A DNA stretch of 44,127 nucleotides from contig DAIDMR010000329.1 of assembly GCA_027448865.1 (NCBI GenBank), positions 1-44,127 on the forward strand. The letters run 5' to 3'. A model generated the notes under the pieces. That model was not told where the DNA came from. It worked only from the letters and a program-made list of their open reading frames with translations, and made no database searches. Of the stretch, positions 1 to 9,842 are shown piece after piece; position 1 is the stretch's first letter, and the number at the start of each line of letters is the position of its first letter. Source of the DNA: Vampirovibrio sp. (lineage in GTDB: Bacteria > Cyanobacteriota > Vampirovibrionia > Vampirovibrionales > Vampirovibrionaceae). The translations under genes and the position numbers were made by a program.

Positions 1-38
1 GGTACTTGGCGAAACACTGGGCTTTTCTTCATCCAGCG

Positions 39-1322
39 GTGCGTCAGGGTGGTTTGAAAGTCTATACCACCATGGATGAGCCCGTGCAGGAACTGGCCGA
101 AAAAGCACTTTATGACGAGATGGACAAGATCAAATACTCCGGCGCTTCGGAAGGCTCCTTCATCGTACAAAACCTGTCCAATGGGCATATTTTGGCATTG
201 GTGGGCGGCCGGGACTTTGAAAAGAACCAGTTCAACCACGCCACCCAGCAGCACCGTGCCATTGGTTCCACCTTCAAGCCGCTGGTGTACCTGACGGCCT
301 TCCGCCTGGGGCTGGTGTCTCCGGAAAGCCAGATTTCCGACAGCCCGGTGTGCTTTAACAACGGCTACAGCAACTGGTGCCCCCACAACTGGGACGGTCG
401 CTACATGGGTTCTATGACCATCCGCAAGGCCTTAACCCTCTCTCGCAACACCCCTACGGTTAAATTAGGGTTAAAAATGGGCATTGATCCGGTCATTGAG
501 ACCGCCCGACTGGCAGGCATCACCTCCCCCATTGATGCCAATTTCTCCAGCCTGCTGGGTTCCGCGGGGATTTCTCCGCTGGAGGTGATTACGGCCTACT
601 CCACCATCGCCCGTGGCGGTATTTACCTGCCGCCCACGGTATTAATGAAAGTGGAAGACAGCCGGGGACGGGAAATCCACCTGGAACGCCCCCAGCCGGA
701 GCGTCGCTTTGAAGAAGGGCCGGTCTACAACCTGATTTCCATTCTGCAAGACGTAGTGGAAAAAGGAACCGGTAAGAACGCCATTATTCCCGGTCGGGCC
801 GTGGCCGGAAAAACGGGTACCACCGATGAAATGCGGGACATCTGGTTCAGCGGCTTCACCGCCGATATGGTGGGTAGCGTGTGGATGGGCAACGACAAAT
901 ACGTGCCCCTGCGGGGCGTTTTCAGTTCCAACTCGGTGACAGTGTGGGGTAATTTTGCCCGGGAGTACTACAAAATGTACCCGATTCAGGCGGTTGAGTT
1001 TCCCAAGCCGCCCAAAATTCTGGTGGAAAAAAAGTATCTGGGGCCCAGACAGGAAAGTCCTGAAAGCGCAGCGCTGGATGAAGAAAAGCCCAGTGTTTCG
1101 CCAAGTACCCCCACCGCCAAGGCCCCTGCCGTGGACGACCCGGCGTATGGCTATTCTCCCTTGCATCCCGGCGCTGGTGGCATTCCCATGAATAACGACA
1201 ATAACAGCGGAGAACTCAAGCCCCTCATCGATCCCGGTGCCAATCGCCGTCCCGCGACGCTGGCCGCACCATTACCGGCAACCGGCGGGGCCAACACGAA
1301 CCCTGAAAGTGGTGTACACTAG
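39..1322 (+). CDS. Penicillin-binding protein 1A-type transpeptidase, 5'-truncated by window start
   Basis: ORF 6..1322. GGLKVYTTMDEPVQ, IGSTFKPLVYLTAF (SxxK) and GKTGTTDEMRDIWFSGFT (KTG) are class A PBP transpeptidase motifs. Bases 1-38 are an inverted copy of 1072-1109, so the first ~11 residues are doubtful. Confidence 0.9.
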   Translation: MRQGGLKVYTTMDEPVQELAEKALYDEMDKIKYSGASEGSFIVQNLSNGHILALVGGRDFEKNQFNHATQQHRAIGSTFKPLVYLTAFRLGLVSPESQISDSPVCFNNGYSNWCPHNWDGRYMGSMTIRKALTLSRNTPTVKLGLKMGIDPVIETARLAGITSPIDANFSSLLGSAGISPLEVITAYSTIARGGIYLPPTVLMKVEDSRGREIHLERPQPERRFEEGPVYNLISILQDVVEKGTGKNAIIPGRAVAGKTGTTDEMRDIWFSGFTADMVGSVWMGNDKYVPLRGVFSSNSVTVWGNFAREYYKMYPIQAVEFPKPPKILVEKKYLGPRQESPESAALDEEKPSVSPSTPTAKAPAVDDPAYGYSPLHPGAGGIPMNNDNNSGELKPLIDPGANRRPATLAAPLPATGGANTNPESGVH

Positions 1323-1326
1323 TGCT

Positions 1327-1896
1327 ATGAAGTATCACTTTGTGCCAGAAGAAACGCCTTATACAGGCAAGGAACTCAACAACCACTGGATTTACCGGAA
1401 CTACGGTATTCTGGGTGATTCTGTCGTGGCTTTTATCGGTCCCTGCGAAGTGGATCAGGACAGCATGGTCGATCTGGAAGACGTGCTGAATGATGACTAC
1501 ATTTATTCTAAAAAAATGCTGAATTTTATTGTGGAAGTGTTCGGCATCACCCTGCAGGAAGGCGTCCTGCTACAGCGCCTGTTCACCTCCATCATTCAGG
1601 ATCGCATCAACCTGTTAAACCCGGAAGCGCGTATCCGGCGGCGGGGAGATGATTTGTTTTTTGAGGACACCGCCAAGCTGTCCGTGTCGATTTGCACGCT
1701 CAGCCCCACCTCCATCCTGATCCATACCGGTATCAATATCGACCCGCAGGGCGCCCCGGTGGAAGCCTCTGGCCTGGCTACCGAGCTGGGCATGGGCGAT
1801 CAGGTAGAACCCTTCGCCCTGGCCTGCATGCGTACTTTGGCCGAAGAATGGGCCGACATCCGGTTATCCTGTTGTAAAGTCCGGGCCGTCGTCTAA
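1327..1896 (+). CDS. DUF366 family protein
   Basis: ATG at 1327, 4 nt after the PBP stop, inside ORF 1237..1896. MKYHFVPEETPYTGKEL..GPCEV..EGVLLQRLF..IHTGINID resembles the DUF366 family. Confidence 0.75.
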   Translation: MKYHFVPEETPYTGKELNNHWIYRNYGILGDSVVAFIGPCEVDQDSMVDLEDVLNDDYIYSKKMLNFIVEVFGITLQEGVLLQRLFTSIIQDRINLLNPEARIRRRGDDLFFEDTAKLSVSICTLSPTSILIHTGINIDPQGAPVEASGLATELGMGDQVEPFALACMRTLAEEWADIRLSCCKVRAVV

Positions 1897-1959
1897 TTAG
1901 CCACAACCCTCGTAGTTCACACAGAAAGCAGAACCAAAAGCAGAAAGAGATTCAGTGTA

Positions 1960-2586
1960 ATGGGCCCCAAGAACTTATTAATCCTCTTTTTCTCCACCGT
2001 GGCCGTTTCCCTGGTGATTCTGATCATCTTTTTCAGCCTGTTTTTCAAAAACGTGAATCTGGACTTTAATACCCGCCTACCAGAATCGGCCCCAGACATT
2101 GGGGGCGCCTTCAACCAGACGTCCACCATGAGCCCCGACAGCAAGGCTGAGGGCCTGACGCGCTCCACGGTCAACGTGCCATCGGACTCCCGGGAGGTTG
2201 ACTTCAGCGGAAAACCGGCAGATGGCGGTAAAAAAGACGCTGACGAGCCCCCCATGGCTGGCGACGTCAATCTGCCTCCCATTTCGGATGATGCCTTGCT
2301 GGAAAACGAGTACCCTCAACCTTTACCGGATAAATTGCCCCCACCACCCACGGGTAACGAAAAACAAGCCCCCCCCTTCGGCCCCCCGGGTAACGATAAA
2401 ATCCCCGCTGGCGCCAGTGGCAATCGTTCTTCCATGACAGCCCCGCCCCCCCGTATACCTCGTTCCTCCCAGGGCCCCTCACAGGAAGTACGCCGAGAGA
2501 CACCTCCTGCACAGGCGATGCCCCAGACCATGGAAGCCCCCTTGGGCCCGGAGCCTGAAGCGCAACAAGGCCCGCCCGTACCCTGA
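1960..2586 (+). CDS. Hypothetical single-pass membrane protein with proline-rich tail
   Basis: N-terminal hydrophobic segment NLLILFFSTVAVSLVILIIFFSLFF followed by low-complexity Pro/Gly-rich sequence. Confidence 0.6.
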   Translation: MGPKNLLILFFSTVAVSLVILIIFFSLFFKNVNLDFNTRLPESAPDIGGAFNQTSTMSPDSKAEGLTRSTVNVPSDSREVDFSGKPADGGKKDADEPPMAGDVNLPPISDDALLENEYPQPLPDKLPPPPTGNEKQAPPFGPPGNDKIPAGASGNRSSMTAPPPRIPRSSQGPSQEVRRETPPAQAMPQTMEAPLGPEPEAQQGPPVP

Positions 2587-2640
2587 AGCACCTAACCGGA
2601 CGCACGGTTAAATCAGACGGGAAAACGGACGGAAAAGTGA

Positions 2641-3042
2641 AAAGAGACAGCCATAAGCCGGGTTCTGTTGTAAACGATCATCTGTCTCGACTGGCTGTTT
2701 CCAGCCAGCTCTAGCGGGATACGGGAAGCGGACGAGCAGCCCTTGCAATTGAATGCGGCTTCCATTGGAGACTTGCAAACAGTTGCCTACAGTATCTCCG
2801 GCACCTTGCACCTGTCGGGGTTTACCTGGCCAGGGCCTCTCGACCCTGCCGGTGGGCTCTTACTCCACCGTTGCACCCTTACCTGTGCCTTGCCTTGCGG
2901 CTCGGCCATCGGCGGTCATCATTTCTGTGGCACTATCCTCACGGTCGCCCGCACCGGGCGTTACCCGGCTACATGCTCTGTGGTGCCCGGACTTTCCTCA
3001 GGCGTAGCGCGTACGCCCGCGATCGTTTGTCCGTCTCTTTTC
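2641..3042 (-). ncRNA. rnpB: RNase P RNA (bacterial class A)
   Basis: Minus strand contains GAGGAAAGTCCGGGC, a CACAGAAA..GACCGCC region, and 3'-terminal ACAGAACCCGGCTTATGGCTGTCTC, with complementary ends (P1). Confidence 0.95.
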
Positions 3043-3210
3043 AGGGGTCATCATACCCCCTTTGCATAAAACTGTATAGGGTGCGTCAGGTCAAAAACTA
3101 TCAACATTTTTGAGGTTTCGGGTTTTAAATAATTAAGTGTGTCGTCTGTTGAATCAATCGACGTATAATTTTGACGTTGTTGGTTTAGTTCGAAGTTAGG
3201 AAAACCAGTT

Positions 3211-3507
3211 ATGCTTCCCTCTGTGGGCTTTTCTTTATTTCCGACCAACTTGGCCATTGATAGTGCCGGTGCAGCTTTTGGCGCCAATCAGGCCCGAATG
3301 GCTCTGGCCAACACCGCCCCCACCGATGGTAATCCAGCCAGCGTCGCCTCTTTGGCCGCGCAGGATAAAGCGCTGACCTTGCAGGGAATTAGCGCCCAAA
3401 CCAACTACCTGGTGGCCCAGGCCATGCAGGAAGGCGGTCGGGGACTGCTGAAAAAGAATTTTGAGCAACGGCAGCGCATGATGGATAGCGGAGCGCTATT
3501 CTTCTAA
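3211..3507 (+). CDS. Hypothetical protein (98 aa)
   Basis: Intact ORF in a non-overlapped intergenic position; no recognised domain. Confidence 0.55.
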   Translation: MLPSVGFSLFPTNLAIDSAGAAFGANQARMALANTAPTDGNPASVASLAAQDKALTLQGISAQTNYLVAQAMQEGGRGLLKKNFEQRQRMMDSGALFF

Positions 3508-3555
3508 ATCGCCCGTGAAATGCGTTCATGGCAAAGCCGCCAGGTTCTACTTGCG

Positions 3556-4407
3556 TTAAAACGCAGTGGTCACAATGGGCATGTGCTGACCCGACAGGTT
3601 GGGAAAGACCATCAGCTTGCCGTCATCATCCCGCCAGCGTACCCAACCGATAGGGGTGTTGCGCTCAAAATCCAGCACTTCCACCAGTAGCCAGTTGCCA
3701 CGCACATGCTTGACCTTTAAATCCCGGATTATGGTCACCGGAATGAGTTTGGCCTCATCCGTATCGCTACTGCGAATGGAGCGATAGTATTCTTTCACCC
3801 CGGTTAGCCAGTAAATTCCGTGGGCCTTGGCATTCAGCTTCATAAACTCCTGCCAGGTCTGGTAAACCCCAAAATGGGCAGGTTCCGCAGCCGCCATTTT
3901 GGAGCCGGACTGGGCGCTGGCTGGACTGGCCGCCGGTTCCGGTTGCAGCCGGGTTTGCACCCAGCCGGTTTTACCACTGGCCTGATCGTAGATGACCTCC
4001 ACCCAGCCATCGTCCGTATCGCTGGTCACGGCCATCATAGCCACATCCAGCAGGGGATAGAAACAGAAGAAAGTATGATCGGCGTAAATGGCATGGCGAT
4101 CGCCAGCCGGAGAAATCCACTCAATATTGTTGCCGCTGGTTTTTCGGCTCCAGCGAATCGCCCCGATGGGTTCCGCGCCTGCCTTTGGCTCACTGTAGAG
4201 GGTAAAGGCATAGGGGGCAAAGAAGATGCCATTACCGTAACTGTATCCGCTTTGATAGCGCTGTGGGGCGAAGCCGTACCCATTGCCAGCCGCCTGGGCC
4301 ACCGGAGCCAGCGGGGGAATCGTCACAAACAGGCTAAAAACCGTGACGGTCATTGCCATCACTGCCCACAAGGGTCGCTTTAAACGCTGGTAAATGCATT
4401 GCATCAA
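3556..4407 (-). CDS. Secreted protein with SH3-like repeats
   Basis: Signal peptide (LWAVMAMTVTVFSLFVTIPPLAPVAQAA) and SH3-like segments (DGWVEVIYDQASGKTGWVQTRL; GNWLLVEVLDFERNTPIGWVRWRDD). Confidence 0.65.
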   Translation of the reverse strand: MMQCIYQRLKRPLWAVMAMTVTVFSLFVTIPPLAPVAQAAGNGYGFAPQRYQSGYSYGNGIFFAPYAFTLYSEPKAGAEPIGAIRWSRKTSGNNIEWISPAGDRHAIYADHTFFCFYPLLDVAMMAVTSDTDDGWVEVIYDQASGKTGWVQTRLQPEPAASPASAQSGSKMAAAEPAHFGVYQTWQEFMKLNAKAHGIYWLTGVKEYYRSIRSSDTDEAKLIPVTIIRDLKVKHVRGNWLLVEVLDFERNTPIGWVRWRDDDGKLMVFPNLSGQHMPIVTTAF

Positions 4408-4593
4408 CCGATTCTCCCCAGCTTAGGAAACCATGTTACTGACCGCTGACCCGACGGGCCTTCTGCCCCGATGAAAAGGGTTCGACTTCCCAGTTCGTGC
4501 CTGATACTATGCTTTTCTATTCTTTTTTTTATTTATTATCCCCTTTTTAAACGCATTGGCCACCCCTTGGCTGGTGGAGAAACCGAAACGCCC

Positions 4594-5262
4594 ATGAAAA
4601 TCCTGACCGCCGATTACATCATCAGCGCCCCCAGCCTGAAGGACTGCCCCGACTTTCAGGGATGCCCGGAAATTGTGCTGGTAGGCCGCTCCAACGTGGG
4701 CAAATCCTCCTTTATCAACAGCCTGACCCAGCGCAAAAATCTGGCCCGCACCAGCAACACCCCCGGAAAAACCCGCTACATCAACTTCTACGATGTCAAC
4801 TACGCCAAAACCAAGTCCAGCAAGGACAAAGTCATGATGGTGGACTTGCCCGGCTACGGCTTCGCCAAAATTTCCAAAACCGAGCAGGAGAAATGGCGCA
4901 GGAATCTGGAAGCCTATTTGTCCAAACGAGAGAGTATTCGGATGGTTATCCAGCTGATTGATTCCCGCCATGGCCCCCAGGATAACGATATCCAGATGTA
5001 TGAATGGCTTCAGTACAACGGCAGGCGGGTTCAGGTAATCCTCACCAAAACGGACAAGCTGTCCAAGAACGAAGTGGCCAAACAAATGGCCCTATCCGCC
5101 CGGGCCCTGGATTTGAGCGCCAGTGATTTAATCGCCTTTTCCGCCGAAACCAACGCCGGGCGCGATCAAGCCTGGGCGGCCCTTCTGGAAGCCTTGTCCA
5201 TCCCCCAGCGACCCACCCTCGATAATGACGGCGAGCACTCGGCAGAAGATTTGGCCGAATAA
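4594..5262 (+). CDS. engB: Ribosome biogenesis GTP-binding protein EngB/YsxC
   Basis: GRSNVGKSSFINSLTQRKNLARTSNTPGKTRYINFY, VDLPGYGFAK and TKTDKL. ATG at 4594 fits the family N-terminus better than the upstream start at 4471. Confidence 0.93.
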   Translation: MKILTADYIISAPSLKDCPDFQGCPEIVLVGRSNVGKSSFINSLTQRKNLARTSNTPGKTRYINFYDVNYAKTKSSKDKVMMVDLPGYGFAKISKTEQEKWRRNLEAYLSKRESIRMVIQLIDSRHGPQDNDIQMYEWLQYNGRRVQVILTKTDKLSKNEVAKQMALSARALDLSASDLIAFSAETNAGRDQAWAALLEALSIPQRPTLDNDGEHSAEDLAE

Positions 5263-5369
5263 ACGACGACTTACGCTGGTGCCAGCTTCAGCTTTTGTTT
5301 GAAAACGGGGTTTGTTCCAGCTACGCTATGGGGATATTTCAATGATTCAATCCAGAAAAGGAGCATCCC

Positions 5370-6185
5370 ATGCCTGCCACTGAAGTCAATGAAGTCCCTC
5401 AAGCCGCCGTTAAAGGCTTATTGGCCGGAAAAACCGGCTTAATCTTTGGGGTGGCCCACAAAACCAGCATCGCCTGGGCCATTGCCCAAGCCCTCAGCGC
5501 CGCTGGCATGCGGTTGGCCTTCACCTACCAGGGCGAGCGCCTGGAAAAGAACGTGCGTGAGCTGGCGGAAACGCTGGAAGGCTCCCTGATTTTGCCCTGC
5601 GACGTCACCAACGACGCTGAAATCCAGTCCGTGTTCGACGCCGTGGGCCAGGAATTTGGCCAACTGGACACCCTGGTACACAGCGTGGCCTTCGCCAAAA
5701 AAGAAGATCTGTCCGGCTCCTTTGTAGATACGTCTCGTGATGGCTACCTGCTGGCCCAGGACATCAGCGCCTATTCCCTGACCGCTTTGACCAAGGCCGC
5801 GGTTCCTCTGTTTGAAAAAGCCGGTGGTGGCAGCGTGGTGACCTTAACCTATCTGGGTGGGGAGCGTGTGGTGGAAAACTACAACGTGATGGGCGTGGCC
5901 AAAGCCGCTTTGGAGATGAGCGTGCGCTATCTGGCCGCCGATTTGGGCCAGAAAAACATTCGGGTGAATGCCATTTCCGCAGGCCCCATTAAAACCTTGG
6001 CTGCCCGTGGCATTTCCGGATTCTCCAATATTCTGGGATACATGGAAGAGCACACCCCCCTCAAGCGGAACACCGAAACCGGCGAAGTGGCCGATACGGC
6101 ATTGTTCCTGGCCAGCCATCTGTCCCGTGGCGTCACCGGGGAAGTCATCCACGTGGATTCCGGCTTCCACATCATGGGTTTCTAG
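5370..6185 (+). CDS. fabI: Enoyl-[acyl-carrier-protein] reductase (NADH)
   Basis: GLIFGVAHKTSIAWAIAQAL, FTYQGERLEKNVRELAE, YNVMGVAKAALE, AGPIKTLAARGI; upstream SD (aaaaggagc). Confidence 0.95.
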   Translation: MPATEVNEVPQAAVKGLLAGKTGLIFGVAHKTSIAWAIAQALSAAGMRLAFTYQGERLEKNVRELAETLEGSLILPCDVTNDAEIQSVFDAVGQEFGQLDTLVHSVAFAKKEDLSGSFVDTSRDGYLLAQDISAYSLTALTKAAVPLFEKAGGGSVVTLTYLGGERVVENYNVMGVAKAALEMSVRYLAADLGQKNIRVNAISAGPIKTLAARGISGFSNILGYMEEHTPLKRNTETGEVADTALFLASHLSRGVTGEVIHVDSGFHIMGF

Positions 6186-6212
6186 ACGGTCTCCAAAAAA
6201 ATCGCACCCTTT

Positions 6213-6255
6213 CAAAGCCCGCTTCTGATACCAGTGGCGGGCTTTGAGCGTAATT
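6213..6255 (+). terminator. Rho-independent-like terminator after fabI
   Basis: caaagcccgc..gcgggctttg inverted repeat, followed closely by a T6 run. Confidence 0.7.
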
Positions 6256-6275
6256 TTTTGAGCAAAAAAAGACAG

Positions 6276-6500
6276 TTATGAATGAGAGTCGGTTCGTTCT
6301 GCCGACACTTTGCCCATGTCATCGGTGGGCAAGGAGTAACAGGTGCAATTGGCGTGCCCGCAGCCCGGATAGTTCTGGTGGCCTTCGGCGCATTGCTTGC
6401 CGCAATAATAAAGACCGCCCTTAATGACCACACCGGGGTCCTGATGATCCACCTCGCACAAACAGCGGGGACAAGCGCAAACTTCCATAATCGTTGTCAT
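6276..6500 (-). CDS. Bacterial (cyanobacterial SmtA-type) metallothionein
   Basis: Cys-rich CACPRCLCEV..GLYYCGKQCAEGH..GCGHANCTCY matches the family 14 metallothionein layout. Confidence 0.9.
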   Translation of the reverse strand: MTTIMEVCACPRCLCEVDHQDPGVVIKGGLYYCGKQCAEGHQNYPGCGHANCTCYSLPTDDMGKVSAERTDSHS

Positions 6501-6542
6501 TCCCAAACCCTCCCGTTCAAAATCCCGACCTCGGCAGTCCGT

Positions 6543-7370
6543 TTAATCCGACGCCCCCCTTTCCCGCATCCGGTTTCCTGCGGGATCAAACCCCTGCGGG
6601 AAGCGAGTCCGTCCGTCATAGACCGCTCCGGCCAGCAAAGCCTGGCTTAAATGGCTCCCCTCATCAAAACTGGTATCGCATACATCGGCCTTTTCCAGAT
6701 GGGACTCCACCAGATCGGTTCCCTGAAAATAGGCGTGCCGCATGTTGGCCTCTTGCAAGTTACCCTGGTGCATGGGCACCCCTTCAAAATGGGCGCCTTC
6801 CATATTGGCCTGAGACAGATCCACATCCACCATGCTGGAAGGGTTACCCTGTAAGGCCATCAAATGCCCTTCATGTCCCATATCCATGCGAAACAAATTG
6901 GCCTGATGCAGGTTCACCTGTTTCAGCCGGGCACCTTCCAGATCCGCTCCGCTCAGGTTGGCGCCCATCAGGTTGGTACCGGATAAAAGGGCATTAAACA
7001 GGGTGGTACCAGTTAAATCGGCCCCTTGCAGATTGGCATTGGTCAGATCCACGCCGGTTAAAATGGCGTTAAAAATTTTGGCCCCTTGCAAGTCAGCCCC
7101 GATTAAAGAAGCGCCTTTTAAAACCGCGCTGGATAGATCGGCGCCCACCAAACTGGCCCCGTCCAAAATGGCTGCGGATAAGTCCGCGTTGACCAAACTG
7201 GCCTGATTGAAATTGGCATGACCAAGGCTGGCTTGCTTAAAATTGGCTTCATCCAGGGTAGCCTTGGCAAAGTTGGCCTCATGCAAATAAGCGCTCTCAA
7301 AAACAGCTCGAGACAACCGTGCGTACGCATAATTCACCGCTTCCAAATGCTGTCCCTTGCAGCAGCGCAT
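6543..7370 (-). CDS. Pentapeptide-repeat protein
   Basis: Long run of A(D/N)LXX pentapeptides (ANFNQASLVNADLSAAILDGASLVGADL...); likely ATG at 7370 (MRCCKGQHLEAVN). Confidence 0.93.
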   Translation of the reverse strand: MRCCKGQHLEAVNYAYARLSRAVFESAYLHEANFAKATLDEANFKQASLGHANFNQASLVNADLSAAILDGASLVGADLSSAVLKGASLIGADLQGAKIFNAILTGVDLTNANLQGADLTGTTLFNALLSGTNLMGANLSGADLEGARLKQVNLHQANLFRMDMGHEGHLMALQGNPSSMVDVDLSQANMEGAHFEGVPMHQGNLQEANMRHAYFQGTDLVESHLEKADVCDTSFDEGSHLSQALLAGAVYDGRTRFPQGFDPAGNRMRERGASD

Positions 7371-7580
7371 GGCTGAGTCTCCCCTGAGTTGACGACTGGA
7401 ACGTGCAGGATTTTCAGAATTCAGTCTAGCACTTTGCCCAAAACCCGCCATTCGCCACTCGGACATTTCGACGGTTGAAAGTCCTTGGTGGAAAAGCTCA
7501 GGTGAAGCTGCCTCTGCAAAGCCTCGATCCACAGCGCCTTTTCCGGGCGTCCTCTAGCAGCATTAAAAAGGCCTGAGCCC

Positions 7581-8678
7581 TTACAAGCCCCGCAACCGTT
7601 CCGCCGGAGAAATAATGCTGGTAATCCGCAAGCCAAAGTTATCTTCAATGACCACCACTTCACCCTTGGCGATCAACTTGCCATTGGCCATTAAATCCAC
7701 CGGCTCCCCGGCAATGCGATCCAGTTCAATGACTGACCCTCGGGTCAACTCCAGCACGTCCTTAATGGGTAACTCGGTTCTACCCAGCTCCACGGTCAGG
7801 TTGAGCGTCACATCCATGACCAGAGAGAGATTCTTGTTCTCCTCACCATACACATTGGGCTGATGATCGAACGACCCAAATTCCACCGGACGAACGGTCA
7901 CCGGATCCACGTGAACCCCACTCCCAACTGCGGAGCGAGCATGGGGTGTGGCGGTTCCAGCCATGGCCGGTTGAGGCTCTGCGTGCGCACTGATCTGGGC
8001 AGACGCGGGAGCCTCCATATCCCTGGCGGCAGCATCCATAGTAGCCATTTCGGGCCCACCCCGGGCGGCGTCAATGGACATAAACAGGGCCACCTGCTCT
8101 TTCAACTCCGATGACACCCGAAGCTCCATCATTTCCAGCACCGTTTCCTGGTTGGCCTTCATCTGTAAATTGGTCAACACAAACGGTTCCGATAAAACCT
8201 TGGGCAAGCACTGGGCCAGCATATCGCTGGAATAGGCAATCACTTCCGGGTTGTTGATTTCCACGGTTTCATGCAACACAGAGGCCATCCCGGTGGCTGC
8301 CGAATTCATCATCTGACTCATCAACTCGCCCACAGCGCCCAGTTGCAGCTCGGTCAATTCCTCATCACTGCCTTCCTCCGTGCTGCCCAGCATCATGCCA
8401 GCCAGCTTGCGCACATCGGAGTTTTTAACGATGTACAGGGCCGTGGTAAAAATCCCTTTGACAAACTGCACCATGATGATGGTCTTGGGCGCATCCCCAA
8501 AGGGAATATCCATGCCCGCCAGATTCTCGTATTCACTAATCTGGGGCGGGGCAATCTCAATCTCCTGACCCACCAGAATGCCCAGCGTGGAACCGGCCGC
8601 ACCCATGGCGATACTGGATACTTCGCTAATCGCGTCAAGTTCTTCTTTGCTTAAACCGCCATTCAACTCGTTCATCAC
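7581..8678 (-). CDS. fliY: Flagellar motor switch protein FliY/FliN (CheC-like + SpoA domain)
   Basis: Two CheC-like segments in the N-terminal half and a C-terminal FliN domain (LVMDVTLNLTVELGRTELPIKDVLELTRGSVIELDRIAGEPVDLMANGKLIAKGEVVVIEDNFGLRITSI). Confidence 0.92.
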   Translation of the reverse strand: MMNELNGGLSKEELDAISEVSSIAMGAAGSTLGILVGQEIEIAPPQISEYENLAGMDIPFGDAPKTIIMVQFVKGIFTTALYIVKNSDVRKLAGMMLGSTEEGSDEELTELQLGAVGELMSQMMNSAATGMASVLHETVEINNPEVIAYSSDMLAQCLPKVLSEPFVLTNLQMKANQETVLEMMELRVSSELKEQVALFMSIDAARGGPEMATMDAAARDMEAPASAQISAHAEPQPAMAGTATPHARSAVGSGVHVDPVTVRPVEFGSFDHQPNVYGEENKNLSLVMDVTLNLTVELGRTELPIKDVLELTRGSVIELDRIAGEPVDLMANGKLIAKGEVVVIEDNFGLRITSIISPAERLRGL

Positions 8679-9718
8679 AGGCCAAATCCCTCAATCGATT
8701 CCTCAATTTCCACACTGTCATACATATACACGGCCAGCTTGTCTTTCAACCGCCCGGGACGACAATAAAACTTGGGGCGTCCATTCACACAGGCCAGCAA
8801 ATCATCGGTGGCGGCCCTGTCCAGACGAATGACATCCCCCACCGAAAGGCCCAGCAAATCGCCCACGGTTAATTCGGTTCCACCCAGCAACACCTGAATG
8901 GGAATTTTGGCGTAATTCAGTTTTTGCAGAATTTTTTCCTGCTCTTCAAACGGAATATTAGACTGCTGACGGTGGAAAATATGCTGGGCGCTCAGCTGAC
9001 TAATCACCCCTTCCAGCACCGGGTAGGGAATACACAGACTGATCAGGCCGGAATGCTTGTTGCCCAGATTCACTTCAAAGGTAATCAGGGCCACAATCTC
9101 TCCGGGGGTAGCCACCTGAATCAGGGCGTAACTTTCCTCAAAGCCCACCATACTGGCGTTCACATTCATCATGGAGCGCCACGCCTCTTCCAGCGATAAA
9201 ATGGCCCGATCCAGCACCCGCCGGATCAGGGACTGCTCAATATCGGTCAACTCACGGGCCTTGGCCTCCGGGGTGCCCGGCCCGCCCAGCATGCGATCAA
9301 TCACGCTGGAGGTGACTTCATAACCAAATCCCAACAAAACTTGTCCTGGCAACGGGTCCAGCTCCAGAATGCTGACGGTCATGGGACTGGGCATGGAACG
9401 CACAAATTCGTCGTAAGTCAGCTGATCAACGGAAACCACGTCAATTTCCACGGTCATCCGTAAATAAGCGGTCAGCACCAGCCCCAACTGCCGGGCAAAA
9501 CTCTCGTGGATGGTTTGCAGGGCTCGTAAGTGATCCTTGGAAAATTTATCGGGTCGGCGAAAATTGTACAGCTTATAATTGCGTTTCTCGTGATGCACAG
9601 AAGGCATGGAGGGTTCAGCACCCAGTGCGGCAGTGCCGGTGCCGGGCGCTGGCGCGTTTTGATCCACTCCCACGGAGAGGGAGGAAAGCAGGCTATCAAT
9701 TTCTTCTTGAGATAGCAT
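8675..9718 (-). CDS. fliM: Flagellar motor switch protein FliM
   Basis: MLSQEEIDSLLSSL, YNFRRPDKFSKDHLRALQTIHESFARQL, C-terminal SpoA domain; 4-nt overlap with fliY. Confidence 0.96.
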   Translation of the reverse strand: MLSQEEIDSLLSSLSVGVDQNAPAPGTGTAALGAEPSMPSVHHEKRNYKLYNFRRPDKFSKDHLRALQTIHESFARQLGLVLTAYLRMTVEIDVVSVDQLTYDEFVRSMPSPMTVSILELDPLPGQVLLGFGYEVTSSVIDRMLGGPGTPEAKARELTDIEQSLIRRVLDRAILSLEEAWRSMMNVNASMVGFEESYALIQVATPGEIVALITFEVNLGNKHSGLISLCIPYPVLEGVISQLSAQHIFHRQQSNIPFEEQEKILQKLNYAKIPIQVLLGGTELTVGDLLGLSVGDVIRLDRAATDDLLACVNGRPKFYCRPGRLKDKLAVYMYDSVEIEESIEGFGL

Positions 9719-9842
9719 TCAGAATCGATGAACCTCTGTCAATTTCCACTGATGACCGATAACCGTGAACCTGTAAACCAAAACCGGATGAAATCCGATG
9801 CCAGAGCGCTTTTTCCGCAGGGCGTCCTGAAGTCTTTATACC

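Noticed and set aside
642-1166. Minus-strand 174-aa ORF
   Set aside because: Antisense of the conserved PBP transpeptidase domain.
2743-3113. Plus-strand ORFs (108, 84 and 80 aa)
   Set aside because: They lie opposite RNase P RNA, whose conserved elements are clear on the minus strand.
6651-7206. Plus-strand ORFs rich in L, A, P, K (e.g. MAPIRLVPDKRALNRVV...)
   Set aside because: Antisense shadow of the periodic pentapeptide-repeat codons on the minus strand.
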